64,000 bases of DNA, taken from assembly GCA_963663775.1 (NCBI GenBank), contig OY760624.1, forward strand, positions 992,001 to 1,056,000. The letters run 5' to 3'. The position numbers were made by a program, and so were the translations under genes. Below are positions 35,411-44,403 of the stretch, piece by piece (within the stretch, counting starts at the first letter, position 1; each line of letters opens with the position of its first letter). This DNA comes from G963663775 sp963663775 (GTDB lineage: Bacteria; Bacillota; Clostridia; Oscillospirales; Butyricicoccaceae). The notes below the pieces were generated by a model. The model was not told the DNA's origin. It was given only the letters and a program-made list of their open reading frames with translations, and made no database searches.

Positions 35411-36097
35411 TTATGATTGAAACAGCTGCAAAATCCTTTGTGTGAGTAGCGTTTGTTCCACTTGGTCGGGTGACAATGTCCCCAATTCTGTGAAAATCGC
35501 AGGTGCAAACTGATATAAAACCCATAATATCACAACCCCCAACACAACACCGCAAACCGCCCCAAAAAGAGCGCCGCCCAATCGATCCACTGCTTTCAAG
35601 GGCGTTGCGTCTGTCAAAAAATGCACGGCTTCCCCGACAATGCGAATCACCATGGACAACAGTACCGCCAACACGGCAAACACAATGAAATAGGTGATGC
35701 TTTCCGCCAGTCCCTGTGTTGCCTGTGTAATGGCTTCCTGCAGGGGCTGCGCTGCGGTTTTGACGTTATCAAAGTCCAGCATTTGTACCAATGTCTGCGA
35801 AATCTGGCTTAAAAAAGCCGTTCCGCCGTCTACATTTGCCGCTTGCAAAATCACAGAAACCTGCCGCTGCAATGCCTCCCCAATGATGGGTGTCACCAAA
35901 TGCTCCGCAACAAAGGGGGTCATGATTTTTGCGCCGAGTGTCGCACCCGCAATGGCAGCTAACTTGCCAAACAATCCAAATATGGTGCGGATAAAGCCTC
36001 GATTGGCCCCCATAATCACGTTTGCCACAATAATTGCGAGCAAAATTAAATCACTGGGGGAAAATAAAAATTGCACAGCACTTGGCAGATTGGTCAT
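35411..36097 (-). CDS. CvpA-family membrane protein
   Basis: A 228-residue protein with four or five hydrophobic segments (about 14-32, 35-60, 132-160, 175-205) of the CvpA family, named after colicin V production; the real function is open. Motifs typical of the family are GANRGFIRTIFGLFGKLAA near the N-terminus and AVDRLGGALFGAVCGVVLG in the last helix. It overlaps the gene before it by four bases (ATGA), so the pair is translated together. Confidence 0.85.
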   Translation of the reverse strand: MTNLPSAVQFLFSPSDLILLAIIVANVIMGANRGFIRTIFGLFGKLAAIAGATLGAKIMTPFVAEHLVTPIIGEALQRQVSVILQAANVDGGTAFLSQISQTLVQMLDFDNVKTAAQPLQEAITQATQGLAESITYFIVFAVLAVLLSMVIRIVGEAVHFLTDATPLKAVDRLGGALFGAVCGVVLGVVILWVLYQFAPAIFTELGTLSPDQVEQTLLTQRILQLFQS

Positions 36098-37329
36098 GAT
36101 GTTGTATCCTCCGTTCGTGATTGCGTCAGCAAAACCGCATTTTTTGAGAAAACCGCATACACCAAATCATTTTCCCGCATCAAAATACTCCGTGCACCCG
36201 CAGCCGCAGCATTCGACCAAAGCAGCTGTGTGGTGTCATCATAGATATGCAGGCTGGTAGAGGTCAGCACTGCGATGCGGTTTTGTGCAAGCGATATGCT
36301 TTGCAGCTCTTCATCAATATATAGCGGCCCCATGATTTCGCCTGTGGCGGACAGCAGCACCACTTCTGCGCGTGCACCGGCATGATAGGAATGTAGCGCA
36401 ATCGCCGCCATTCCATCGGTCACTGCAAACGCAATCGGTTCATCCGAGCGATAGGTTTTCTCTCCTCGCTGCTTGCCATCGGTGCCAAACACATACAGCC
36501 CCGTGTCACACACTGCTGCAATCGACTTCTCTGACAAAAAATGAACCGAAAATCCAATTGCACCGCCCAAAGAAATTTCTTGGGGTGCTTCCTCCTGCCC
36601 AACCGTAAACAGCAGCAGCTTGCCCTCTGGAGTCACCCCATCTGCATGAAACACCAGCACCGCCAATAGTTTGCCGGTTGGCGAAAGCGCAGCGGATTGT
36701 ATATAGTATTCGGAAGAGGACCATTTATATGTTTGTGCGCCCCCTGCGTCAAAAATAGTCACTGCGGATTTATACCCCTGCTCATCCGTAACAATGGCAA
36801 ATGCCCCGTTTTCATTCATATCGGCAGATAAAATCGGAGACTGCAGGGTTTCCTGCGTGAGGATTGCCGCACTGTCCGTAAGGGTAAAGCTGCTGCCGCC
36901 CCGGTCATAGGCAAGCACACGATTTTGCGAAGCGCACACACAAAGATTTGCATAAGACAGCTGTTCGTCGAGCTGCACCACTCCGCCGGGCGAGGCGATA
37001 TACAGCGTGTCGCTGTCAGCAAACGCCAATCCCGATGCAAACGGCACGGCAACAGAGGCTGTGCCTGAAGGGAACGAAATAGTGTTCAAGTCTTCGGTTT
37101 GCTGGGAGATGCCGAGCTGCAGATAATTTGCCACACTTCGCATATTTGCAGGGGTTAGCAAGGTATAATGCATAAAAATAAAGACAATTGTCAACACCAA
37201 CAACAGCCATCCCGACAGCGTTCGCAACCAAAATACCGTGCGCAAGCGCATGTCCTGCGAACGATGCAGCAACCGTTTTCGCTCACGCTGCGATGTTGGA
37301 AATTGGGCAATTTTTGGCGATTCCGACAT
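36094..37329 (-). CDS. DUF5711-like membrane-anchored beta-propeller protein
   Basis: A 411-residue protein with a short cytoplasmic basic N-terminus, one membrane helix (about 37-58, SGWLLLVLTIVFIFMHYTLL) and an extracellular domain of repeated strands that looks like a WD/PQQ-type beta-propeller. Such proteins (DUF5711 type) are paired with cvpA in Clostridia; function unknown. I choose ATG 37329 (GAGGGGG upstream); an open frame extends back to 37518 over the end of truA. Expected location is the outer face of the membrane. Confidence 0.75.
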   Translation of the reverse strand: MSESPKIAQFPTSQRERKRLLHRSQDMRLRTVFWLRTLSGWLLLVLTIVFIFMHYTLLTPANMRSVANYLQLGISQQTEDLNTISFPSGTASVAVPFASGLAFADSDTLYIASPGGVVQLDEQLSYANLCVCASQNRVLAYDRGGSSFTLTDSAAILTQETLQSPILSADMNENGAFAIVTDEQGYKSAVTIFDAGGAQTYKWSSSEYYIQSAALSPTGKLLAVLVFHADGVTPEGKLLLFTVGQEEAPQEISLGGAIGFSVHFLSEKSIAAVCDTGLYVFGTDGKQRGEKTYRSDEPIAFAVTDGMAAIALHSYHAGARAEVVLLSATGEIMGPLYIDEELQSISLAQNRIAVLTSTSLHIYDDTTQLLWSNAAAAGARSILMRENDLVYAVFSKNAVLLTQSRTEDTTS

Positions 37330-37396
37330 AAGACCGCATTCCCCCTCTTCATTGTACCGTGTTAAAACCAAAAGATGTGAATAAACGGTGAATTTT

Positions 37397-38194
37397 TCAG
37401 GATTCTTGCCTGTTTTTTGATGCTTCCTGCAATCCAAACACCGCAAGCTCGGGTGCATCATACCACAAACGATGCATAAACAGCCCTTGCGGCGGCAGCG
37501 TTGGACCTGCGTCTGCACGATTGCCCTGGTCTAAAATATCCCGCACAGCATCCGGCGGCAGCTTTCCGGTGCCCACATAGACAAGCGTCCCTGCAATGGC
37601 ACGCACCATATTATATAAGAACCCGTCTGCACAAACCCGAATCCGCACCTGTCCATCGTCCCAAGGCTCTACCTCGCAGTGATAAATCGTACGCACCGTG
37701 CTTTTCACAGGTGTTCCCATAGCTCGCACAGCGGCAAAATCCTGCGTGCCGACAAAATGCTGTGCACCCCGCTGCATATCTTCGACACACAGCGCATACG
37801 GCAGCCGATGACTATAGCGAGAGCGCAGCGGGTCACGCAAACGAGAAGGCATCAAATAATATGCATATTCCTTCTTGATGCAGGAAAAGCGTGCATCAAA
37901 TGTTTCCGGCACCTGTACCGCCCCCAAAACCGCAATATCCTCGGGCAAAAAGGCATTCACCGCCAGCGGCAGGCGATGCAGCGGCACTGGACACGCTTCA
38001 CACTTGAAATTGGCAACATACCGCCGTGCATGCACCCCTGCATCCGTGCGCCCCACGCCAGACACATAGAGCCGGTCGCCCAGCACCCGTTCCAATGCTT
38101 CTGTCAGCGTTTGCTGGATAGTTGCGCCATTATTTTGCACCTGCCAGCCATGATATGCCGTTCCATCATAGGAAAGCATCAGAGCAATGTTCAC
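37397..38194 (-). CDS. truA: tRNA pseudouridine(38-40) synthase TruA
   Basis: Modifies U38-U40 in the tRNA anticodon stem. The 265-residue protein has the N-terminal LSYDGTAYHGWQVQNNGATI and the active-site segment VGRTDAGVHA with the catalytic Asp (about residue 52). FLYNMVRAIAGTLVYVGTGK near 210 is the C-terminal signature. It follows ecfT, a conserved arrangement in Firmicutes. Confidence 0.96.
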   Translation of the reverse strand: MNIALMLSYDGTAYHGWQVQNNGATIQQTLTEALERVLGDRLYVSGVGRTDAGVHARRYVANFKCEACPVPLHRLPLAVNAFLPEDIAVLGAVQVPETFDARFSCIKKEYAYYLMPSRLRDPLRSRYSHRLPYALCVEDMQRGAQHFVGTQDFAAVRAMGTPVKSTVRTIYHCEVEPWDDGQVRIRVCADGFLYNMVRAIAGTLVYVGTGKLPPDAVRDILDQGNRADAGPTLPPQGLFMHRLWYDAPELAVFGLQEASKNRQES

Positions 38195-38210
38195 AAAAAC
38201 CTCCTAGCAT

Positions 38211-39014
38211 TTAGACCCCTAAACGACCCAAAACAATCACCAGACCAAACACTGCCACGGAAAAAGCTGTCGAAACATAGTCTGTCTTGGTGATTTGCAG
38301 CTGCCGCATGCGTGTACGTCCCACATCTCCACGATATAGCCGACATTCCATCGCTGTTGCCAGCTCATCCGCACGCCGAAAGGCGGAAATGAACAGCGGC
38401 ACCAAAATCGGAATCAACGCCTTGGCACGGCGCATCAAATTACCGGATTCAAAATCTGCTCCACGTGCCTTTTGTGCCGACATAATTTTATCGGTTTCCT
38501 CAATCAAGGTCGGAATAAACCGCAGTGCAATCGACATCATCATCGCCAGTTCATGTACCGGCGCATGCAATCGCTTGAGCGGTGCAAGCAGGCTTTCCAG
38601 TCCATCTGTGAGTTGAATGGGCGAGGTGGTATAGGTCAGCATGGAGGTGCCGATAATCAGCAGCATGATGCGCAGCACCATGAAAACCGCCACACGAATC
38701 CCTTCATATGTGATGCTTAAAATGCCCCATTTCCACAGTACTTCCCCAGGGGTATAAAACAAATTCAGCACAGCAGTGAAGAAAATAATGAATACAATCG
38801 GTTTCAGCCCACGCACCACCATCTTCACAGGGATGCGGGAAATGCCAATCACCAGTGCCAAATAGATAATTGTCACGCCATAGCTGGCAGGCCCTGCCCC
38901 CAAAAACAGCGAAATAATGAAAGCGGTCATCAGACAAATTTTTACCCGTGGGTCGGTGCGATGCACAATGCTTTCGCCCGGAAAATATTGCCCCAGTGTA
39001 ATATCCTTCAGCAT
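38211..39014 (-). CDS. ecfT: ECF transporter T component EcfT
   Basis: Membrane scaffold of energy-coupling-factor vitamin transporters. The 267-residue protein has about five or six membrane helices and the two coupling-helix motifs: KARGADF near 186 and AMECRLYRG near 225; the second is usually ARG/ERG-like, here with Cys and Leu. It starts at the base after the ecfA2 stop. No substrate-binding S component is in the window, so several unlinked S proteins probably share this module. Confidence 0.93.
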   Translation of the reverse strand: MLKDITLGQYFPGESIVHRTDPRVKICLMTAFIISLFLGAGPASYGVTIIYLALVIGISRIPVKMVVRGLKPIVFIIFFTAVLNLFYTPGEVLWKWGILSITYEGIRVAVFMVLRIMLLIIGTSMLTYTTSPIQLTDGLESLLAPLKRLHAPVHELAMMMSIALRFIPTLIEETDKIMSAQKARGADFESGNLMRRAKALIPILVPLFISAFRRADELATAMECRLYRGDVGRTRMRQLQITKTDYVSTAFSVAVFGLVIVLGRLGV

Positions 39015-39875
39015 TCAGCGCACCTCCTTATAGGCACGCAGTGCCGCAATCGCCTGCTCTATGGTGTAGACCGATGGGTCAACCTGCACGCCACGGCGAT
39101 GCAGCTCCAGAAACACCTTGGTGATTTCCGGCACGGAAAGACCCGCTGCAGTCAGCTCCTCGGCTCTGGAAAAAACCTGCTGCGGGGTGTCCAACATCAA
39201 TACTTTTGCCTGATACATCACCAGCATGCGGTCTGCAATGCGTGCAATATCTTCCATCGAATGCGTGACCAATAGAATCGTCGCCCCCGTCTGCCGATGA
39301 TATGCCGCAATATAGGACAAAATTTCATCTCGACCGCTTGGGTCAAGTCCTGCGGTTGGCTCATCTAAAATCAGCACTTCCGGCTGCATGGCAAGCACGC
39401 CTGCAATGGCAACCCGGCGTTTCTGTCCGCCAGACAGCGCAAATGGGGATTTCTCCGCCAACGCCGCATCCAAACCCACCACTTCCATCGACTGCTTGAC
39501 CCGTGCCGTCACTTCTTCGACAGGCAACCCCATGTTGGTAGGTCCAAACGCAATGTCTTTGGCGATGGTTTCTTCAAACAGCTGATATTCCGGATATTGA
39601 AATACCAACCCCACACAAAAGCGGGTTTGCGGGTCAATTTTTCCTTTATTGTTCCAGATGGACTTGCCCTCCAACAGAATTTCGCCTGCCGTTGGCTTTA
39701 GCAGTCCATTGAAATGCTGAATCAAGGTCGATTTTCCCGAGCCGGTGTGTCCAATAACGCCCAGAATCTCCCCTTTTTCAATTCCCAGGTTCACATGGTC
39801 CAGTGCGGTACGCTCAAACGGGGTATCCACACCATAAACATGCGTCAAACCCCGCGTTTCTAAAATATAAGCCAA
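39015..39875 (-). CDS. ecfA2: ECF transporter ATPase EcfA2
   Basis: One of two ABC ATPases that power the ECF transporter. GHTGSGKST (Walker A, about residue 42), the LSGGQKRR signature and LDEPTAGLDPSGR (Walker B) are all intact. The 286 residues include the C-terminal ECF-type extension. It forms a heterodimer with EcfA1 encoded just upstream (18-base gap). Confidence 0.95.
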   Translation of the reverse strand: MAYILETRGLTHVYGVDTPFERTALDHVNLGIEKGEILGVIGHTGSGKSTLIQHFNGLLKPTAGEILLEGKSIWNNKGKIDPQTRFCVGLVFQYPEYQLFEETIAKDIAFGPTNMGLPVEEVTARVKQSMEVVGLDAALAEKSPFALSGGQKRRVAIAGVLAMQPEVLILDEPTAGLDPSGRDEILSYIAAYHRQTGATILLVTHSMEDIARIADRMLVMYQAKVLMLDTPQQVFSRAEELTAAGLSVPEITKVFLELHRRGVQVDPSVYTIEQAIAALRAYKEVR

Positions 39876-39893
39876 GGTAGTTGTTCTCCTCTG

Positions 39894-40742
39894 TTATTGA
39901 GTCAGATACTGCTGCAAAATATCGGCACACTCTGCAACTGACAAGGCATCAATCGGCAATGTACTGCCCACCGCTTCATTTAAGTCATACAGCACTTCAA
40001 TCGTCTGGGGCACGGTCAGCCGTGCCGCCCGCAGCGCCTCGACCTGTGTGAAAATCTCTCGTGGTGCGCCATCCATCAGCATTTTTCCCTGATGCATCAC
40101 CACAACACGGTCTGCCTGCACCGCCTCGTCCATATGATGGGTAATCAGCAGCACGGTAATGCCAAATTTTTGATTGAGTGTGTGCACAACCTCCATCACT
40201 TCCTGCCGACCATGCGGGTCGAGCATGGCGGTTGGCTCGTCAAGCACCACGCACCGGGGCATCAACGCAATGACACCTGCAATGGCAACCCGCTGCTTTT
40301 GTCCGCCAGACAGCATATGGGGTGCCTGCCGCCGATACGCATACATATCGACCGCCCGCAGCGCATCATCGACACGCTGGCGGATTTCTGCCGATGGCAC
40401 GCCCAGGTTCTCCAGCCCAAATGCTACATCTTCTTCCACAACCGTGGCGACCAGTTGATTATCCGGATTTTGAAACACCATGGACACTGTTTTGCGAATC
40501 TCATAGGTGTGCTCTGGATTTGCGGTATCCATCTGCTGGACATAGCATTTGCCGCCGGAGGGCAGCCGAATCGCATTGAAGTGACCGGCGAGGGTGGATT
40601 TTCCCGACCCATTATGCCCCAATACTGCCACAAATTCGCCCTGTTTCACGGACAATTCCACGCCATTGAGCGCAAAATGCTCGCCGCCGTCTTCTGTGCG
40701 ATAGGCATATGTCAGCTGTTCTGTTTTGATGATTTCAGACAT
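39894..40742 (-). CDS. ecfA1: ECF transporter ATPase EcfA1
   Basis: Partner ATPase of EcfA2. GHNGSGKST (Walker A), LSGGQKQR and VLDEPTAMLDPHGR are intact. I choose the ATG at 40742, eight bases after AAGGA; the ATG six bases earlier is too close to it. Its start overlaps the end of the small membrane protein gene 40735-40893 by eight bases. Confidence 0.94.
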   Translation of the reverse strand: MSEIIKTEQLTYAYRTEDGGEHFALNGVELSVKQGEFVAVLGHNGSGKSTLAGHFNAIRLPSGGKCYVQQMDTANPEHTYEIRKTVSMVFQNPDNQLVATVVEEDVAFGLENLGVPSAEIRQRVDDALRAVDMYAYRRQAPHMLSGGQKQRVAIAGVIALMPRCVVLDEPTAMLDPHGRQEVMEVVHTLNQKFGITVLLITHHMDEAVQADRVVVMHQGKMLMDGAPREIFTQVEALRAARLTVPQTIEVLYDLNEAVGSTLPIDALSVAECADILQQYLTQ

Positions 40743-40893
40743 GTGCATCGTCCTTGTTTCGCATCGCCGTGCGTTTTTTGTACTCTATCATTCCATCACG
40801 CACTGCAAATTTTATGATATAATATAAGCTAATCAAAAAGAAAATCATACTGCCTGCAAGGATGCACAGCAGAATCGGCATGGTAAGATGCAT
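40735..40893 (-). CDS. Small single-pass membrane protein coupled to ecfA1
   Basis: A 52-residue protein: a short N-terminus, one membrane helix (about residues 5-28, rich in Leu, Ile and Phe), then a basic cytoplasmic tail. The ATG at 40893 follows AAGGAGGG at eight bases, an excellent ribosome binding site. It overlaps ecfA1 by eight bases and lies 17 bases after the methyltransferase. I do not recognise a family. It could be an accessory of the ECF module or merely a leader for ecfA1 translation. Confidence 0.65.
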   Translation of the reverse strand: MHLTMPILLCILAGSMIFFLISLYYIIKFAVRDGMIEYKKRTAMRNKDDAHV

Positions 40894-40910
40894 GGCACTA
40901 TCCCTCCTTC

Positions 40911-41777
40911 TTATGGTTCGGCAATGAATCTCGCGGAAGACCCGCAAGGTAAAATCAGCCCCGTGGACTGCACCGGCAGTCCCAATTCCTGCGCTTCAAT
41001 CGAGCCACGTGCACGCCGTGCCGCCGTGATGCCCAGCAGATAGGTCATGACCGAGGGTGCCAAGCCTGTCGAATAGCTGGAAATCAGCATAAATAACGGG
41101 TTTTCACTCAAAAGCTTGCTGGCGAGTGCCACAAAATCGGCAACATCCTCCTCGATTTTCCAAGTTTCTCCCGAAGGTCCCCGGCCATAAGAGGGTGGGT
41201 CTAGGATAATCGCATCATAGGACTTGCCACGCCGAATTTCACGCTCCACAAACTTCTTGCAGTCATCCACAATCCAGCGAATTGGGCGGTCTGCGAGTCC
41301 CGAAGAGGCTGCGTTTTCACGTGCCCAAGCAACCATACCTTTGGATGCATCCACATGGCATACCGATGCCCCCGCTGCCGCTGCCGCCAACGTTGCCCCG
41401 CCTGTGTACGCAAATAAATTCAGAACCGAAATCGGACGACCTGCACCACGCACCATCCGGTCAATAAAATCCCAGTTTGCCGCCTGTTCGGGGAACAATC
41501 CCGTGTGTTTAAAGCTCATTGGTTTTAGGTTAAAGGTCAACTCCCGATATTGGATTGCCCATTGCTGCGGCAGTTTTTTGATGTTCCACTCTCCGCCGCC
41601 GCTGGAAGAGCGTCGATAGGTTGCATCTGCCGTTTTCCAAGCACGGCATGTCCCATCCTTCGGCCAAATCGCCTGCGGGTCGGGACGAACCAAAACATGT
41701 GGCCCCCACTGTTCGACTTTTTCGCCGTTTCCGCAGTCTAATATGGTATAATCCTGCCATTCTTTTGCAATCCACAT
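40911..41777 (-). CDS. Class I SAM-dependent methyltransferase (RlmI-like)
   Basis: A 288-residue Rossmann methyltransferase of the COG1092/RlmI type. ISVLNLFAYTGGATLAAAAA is the SAM-binding motif, CHVDASKGMVAWARENA the acidic-loop motif, and DAIILDPPSYGRGPSGETW the catalytic DPPS region. The N-terminal PUA domain of RlmI is missing, so its target (probably RNA) is unclear. The ATG at 41777 follows GGAGG at eleven bases; a GTG 18 bases earlier is less likely. Confidence 0.88.
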   Translation of the reverse strand: MWIAKEWQDYTILDCGNGEKVEQWGPHVLVRPDPQAIWPKDGTCRAWKTADATYRRSSSGGGEWNIKKLPQQWAIQYRELTFNLKPMSFKHTGLFPEQAANWDFIDRMVRGAGRPISVLNLFAYTGGATLAAAAAGASVCHVDASKGMVAWARENAASSGLADRPIRWIVDDCKKFVEREIRRGKSYDAIILDPPSYGRGPSGETWKIEEDVADFVALASKLLSENPLFMLISSYSTGLAPSVMTYLLGITAARRARGSIEAQELGLPVQSTGLILPCGSSARFIAEP

Positions 41778-41901
41778 AGGATGAATTTCCTCCACCAGCT
41801 ACTTTTTCATATTCAAACTACATTCTATCACTAAACCCCTGTAAACGCAACGAAAAAGTGCGTATACGCTTTTTTCAATCAATGTTCTGTCCCATATAAA
41901 A

Positions 41902-41936
41902 AGAGAAGGCGTGCCCCCATCGGCATCACCTTCTCT
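41902..41936 (-). terminator. Terminator of the Lrp/AsnC gene
   Basis: AGAGAAGGTGATGCC on the minus strand pairs with GGCACGCCTTCTCT (one wobble/bulge) and is followed by TTTTTATA. It lies about 37 bases after the regulator stop codon. Confidence 0.8.
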
Positions 41937-41972
41937 GTGCAAACAATCTGCAAAATTTCGTTCCAAGATGGA

Positions 41973-42404
41973 CTACACCATCAGTCCCCGCGGCGCAACC
42001 GGACTGGAAAACACAATCTGCGTTTCTGTTTTTCCAAATTGCTGCAGCTGTCCGATAAAGCTGTCCAGCTCCTGCGTGGACGGATAGGAAACCTTTATCA
42101 GCATCGAATAATTACCGGTGACGCAATTGCACTCAATCACATTCGGCACAGATGTAATAAAAGGAATAAATTTCGGCTTATCATTCGGTGTCATATCCAA
42201 ATTGATGTAAGCAAGAATGTGATAGCCCAATTTTAGCGGGTCAAGGTCGGTGGTATATCCACGAATCACACCCTGCCGCTCCAGTCGCTCAATGCGTGCA
42301 GATACGGCCGGCGAAGACAACGACACCTCCGCAGATAGATGCTTGATAGGGGAGCGTGCATTTTTTTGTAAAAGTCGCAGCAGTTTCAAATCGATTTCAT
42401 CCAT
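41973..42404 (-). CDS. Lrp/AsnC-family transcriptional regulator
   Basis: A 143-residue protein. The N-terminal helix-turn-helix is MDEIDLKLLRLLQKNARSPI then AEVSLSSPAVSARIERLE, and the C-terminal RAM (ligand) domain follows (about 65-138). I start at the ATG 42404 because the residues upstream do not fit the family and AAAGGA is upstream. The target and ligand are not predictable from the context; a consensus promoter and a terminator-like hairpin lie in its leader. Confidence 0.92.
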   Translation of the reverse strand: MDEIDLKLLRLLQKNARSPIKHLSAEVSLSSPAVSARIERLERQGVIRGYTTDLDPLKLGYHILAYINLDMTPNDKPKFIPFITSVPNVIECNCVTGNYSMLIKVSYPSTQELDSFIGQLQQFGKTETQIVFSSPVAPRGLMV

Positions 42405-42444
42405 GAGCCAAGCGTCCTTTCCGGAAATAAAAAATAAAAAAAGA

Positions 42445-42466
42445 GGGTCCATCAATTGATGAACCC
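42445..42466 (-). promoter_or_regulatory. Terminator-like hairpin in the leader of the Lrp gene
   Basis: On the minus strand GGGTTCATC pairs with GATGGACCC (one G-T wobble) around AATT, then TC and T7-A-T6 follow. The hairpin is between the promoter (42482-42510) and the start codon (42404), beginning about ten bases after the likely transcript start. It may be an attenuator, or, as DNA palindrome, an autoregulatory operator. Confidence 0.65.
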
Positions 42467-42481
42467 CCGTGTTCACTTTTT

Positions 42482-42510
42482 ATTATACATTCTCAGTGCT
42501 CTGTTGTCAA
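42482..42510 (-). promoter_or_regulatory. Consensus sigma-A promoter of the Lrp gene
   Basis: TTGACA and TATAAT with a 17-base spacer, a perfect match to the vegetative consensus, on the minus strand. Confidence 0.85.
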
Positions 42511-42640
42511 ATAAAATTAAGTAATTGCAGGAGATTTGTTGATTTTGCATGGTACACACCGAAGCTTCTGATGTCTTTTAGAAAATTGCTACAGAATCGC
42601 ACACGCACGCCGCTGTTGCTTTTTTCTGTCGCAGCTACTC

Positions 42641-42669
42641 TTGCACACAGCGGCACATTTGTCTATAAT
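42641..42669 (+). promoter_or_regulatory. Sigma-A type promoter of the zinc-ribbon protein gene
   Basis: TTGCAC and TATAAT are separated by 17 bases, about 45 bases before the start codon. Confidence 0.75.
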
Positions 42670-42715
42670 GATAGTATCTGATTCTGATACTCCCAAAACA
42701 AGGAGGCGATTCTAA

Positions 42716-43462
42716 ATGAAATGCAATCACTGCGGCATCTATTTTGATGACAGCGAAAAGGTCTGTCCCATTTGCGGCACACGTGTGGGGGCTGCGTCTA
42801 CGCCCATCCTAAAACCCGCCACCCCGTCCGCCGCCCCGAAAGCAAAACCCAAAAAAGCATTTTCAGCACTCAGTATTGTCATTGGCGTTATCATTTCCAT
42901 TTCCATCGCAAACAGCACATTGATTGGGCAATATCTGGAGCATATGCAGCAGAACACCCCCGAAATTTATTCCGATTACACCGATGAAGCGGTTATTTCT
43001 CCGCAGAGCGATTCCTATTCTGTGCTCGGGTTCTGGTCATTTTCCATATCCGATGAGATGGACGCATATCTCTCCCTCTATGACGACGGCACCTATACAT
43101 TGGACTATGTCTATGAGGATGTTCCATTCACCGAGCAGGGTGACGCTATGATTTATCCGCTGGACACACCGGATGCCATTGGCGCATCCTATCCCGATGG
43201 CTATGACGCTGACAACTGCCTGACGTATCTGTTGGATTTGTATCCATATGCCGAACCCTATGAAGTAGACGGCGATGAAAGCATGTCCGAACCAGACACG
43301 CTGGAAGAATCCCTTCCGGAAGCCGTGGAAGAGGAAGCCTCTGAGAGCTTGTCTTTTTTGGTGTTTCAGGATGCATACGATACCGATGCAGCCATGCTTT
43401 GCCCCTTGGATGAAACCATGCGCTATGACCCGCTTACCTCGTTTTTCATGTATCGTGACTAA
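42716..43462 (+). CDS. Zinc-ribbon membrane protein of unknown function
   Basis: A 248-residue protein. The N-terminus is a zinc ribbon (C3-x2-C6, C17-x2-C20: CNHCGIYFDDSEKVCPICG), followed by a Pro/Ala/Lys linker, one membrane helix (about 48-68) and an acidic extracytoplasmic part rich in Asp, Glu, Ser and Tyr. SVLGFWSFSISDEMDAYLSL then YDDGTYTLDY resembles the strands of lipocalin-like or DUF-type stress proteins, but no family is certain. SD AAGGAGG precedes the ATG. Single-gene transcript. Confidence 0.75.
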   Translation: MKCNHCGIYFDDSEKVCPICGTRVGAASTPILKPATPSAAPKAKPKKAFSALSIVIGVIISISIANSTLIGQYLEHMQQNTPEIYSDYTDEAVISPQSDSYSVLGFWSFSISDEMDAYLSLYDDGTYTLDYVYEDVPFTEQGDAMIYPLDTPDAIGASYPDGYDADNCLTYLLDLYPYAEPYEVDGDESMSEPDTLEESLPEAVEEEASESLSFLVFQDAYDTDAAMLCPLDETMRYDPLTSFFMYRD

Positions 43463-43515
43463 ACCCTCCGTATGCACACTGCCTGCTCCCTATTTTGGAT
43501 ACCTATCTGCAAAAC

Positions 43516-43553
43516 CGCCATTCTCCCGCCCGTTTTGAGGCAGGAGAATGGCG
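43516..43553. terminator. Hairpin between zinc-ribbon and HAD phosphatase genes
   Basis: CGCCATTCTCC (43516-43526) pairs perfectly with GGAGAATGGCG (43543-43553). It lies between convergent genes; the T tract is weak on the plus strand. Confidence 0.65.
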
Positions 43554-43581
43554 ACTTTCATATGTGCCTTGGACACCGTTT

Positions 43582-44403
43582 TCAACCATTTCCATCCCGC
43601 AGTACATGATAAATTGCCTGCGCAACCCCATCATGATGATTGTCCGCTGTGATATATTTTGCCAAGCGTTTCACTTCGTCTGTGGCATTGCCCATTGCAA
43701 TCGGCATGCCCACCGCCTGCAGCATTTCCAAATCGTTTTCGCTGTCCCCGATGGCAATGGTGTGTTCCAAATCCGTTCCCAACCGCTCTGCCACCCGTGC
43801 CAGTGCCGTTGCTTTGTCGGTATTGGGCGCAATCACTTCCAGATTGTCTGCTGCCGAACTCAGCACCCGCACCTGCGGAAGCTTCTCCAGCCGTGTGCGA
43901 ACAGACTGCAGGAGCGCCGCATCCGCACAGCGTGTAAATAGCTTATCGATGCTGAGCTGATGCTGCCGAATATGTTCCGCAACGCTCTTTAATACAACCT
44001 TATTATTCAAAAAACCTTCGTTTTTCTTGTAGCTTGAAAATGTTACATCGCTCTTCTCGGTCAAAAAAAGCTGTTCGCCGCAATAAATCATTGCATTCAT
44101 ATCGGCGTGCTCTATCATTTCTGCCACCTGTACGGCGACCTCCCATGGAAACGAGCACCGCTCCATGCACGTACCTGTAGACAGCGAACTGATGGACGAA
44201 CCGCCCCCTGTCACCATCAAATCATCCGTTCCTATCTGCCGTGCGAAATCTGCTGCCTCTCCGGCAATGCGCCCGGTGGACAGCATGACATATACGCCCT
44301 GCTCCCGTGCCCAGCGCACGGCATCCGTTGTGCTCTGCTGCACAGTATGCTCCGAAGTCAGCACGGTTCCATCCAAATCCAATGCTATGATATGGTACTT
44401 CAA
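43582..44403 (-). CDS. Cof-type HAD-IIB family phosphatase
   Basis: A 273-residue haloacid-dehalogenase hydrolase. Motif I is ALDLDGTVL with the nucleophilic Asp (residue 9), motif II LSTGR, and motif IV GDSENDLEML; the C2-type cap lies between (about 85-185). These enzymes dephosphorylate sugar phosphates, FMN or similar small molecules; the substrate cannot be told from sequence. It is a single gene next to uppP. Confidence 0.92.
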   Translation of the reverse strand: MKYHIIALDLDGTVLTSEHTVQQSTTDAVRWAREQGVYVMLSTGRIAGEAADFARQIGTDDLMVTGGGSSISSLSTGTCMERCSFPWEVAVQVAEMIEHADMNAMIYCGEQLFLTEKSDVTFSSYKKNEGFLNNKVVLKSVAEHIRQHQLSIDKLFTRCADAALLQSVRTRLEKLPQVRVLSSAADNLEVIAPNTDKATALARVAERLGTDLEHTIAIGDSENDLEMLQAVGMPIAMGNATDEVKRLAKYITADNHHDGVAQAIYHVLRDGNG

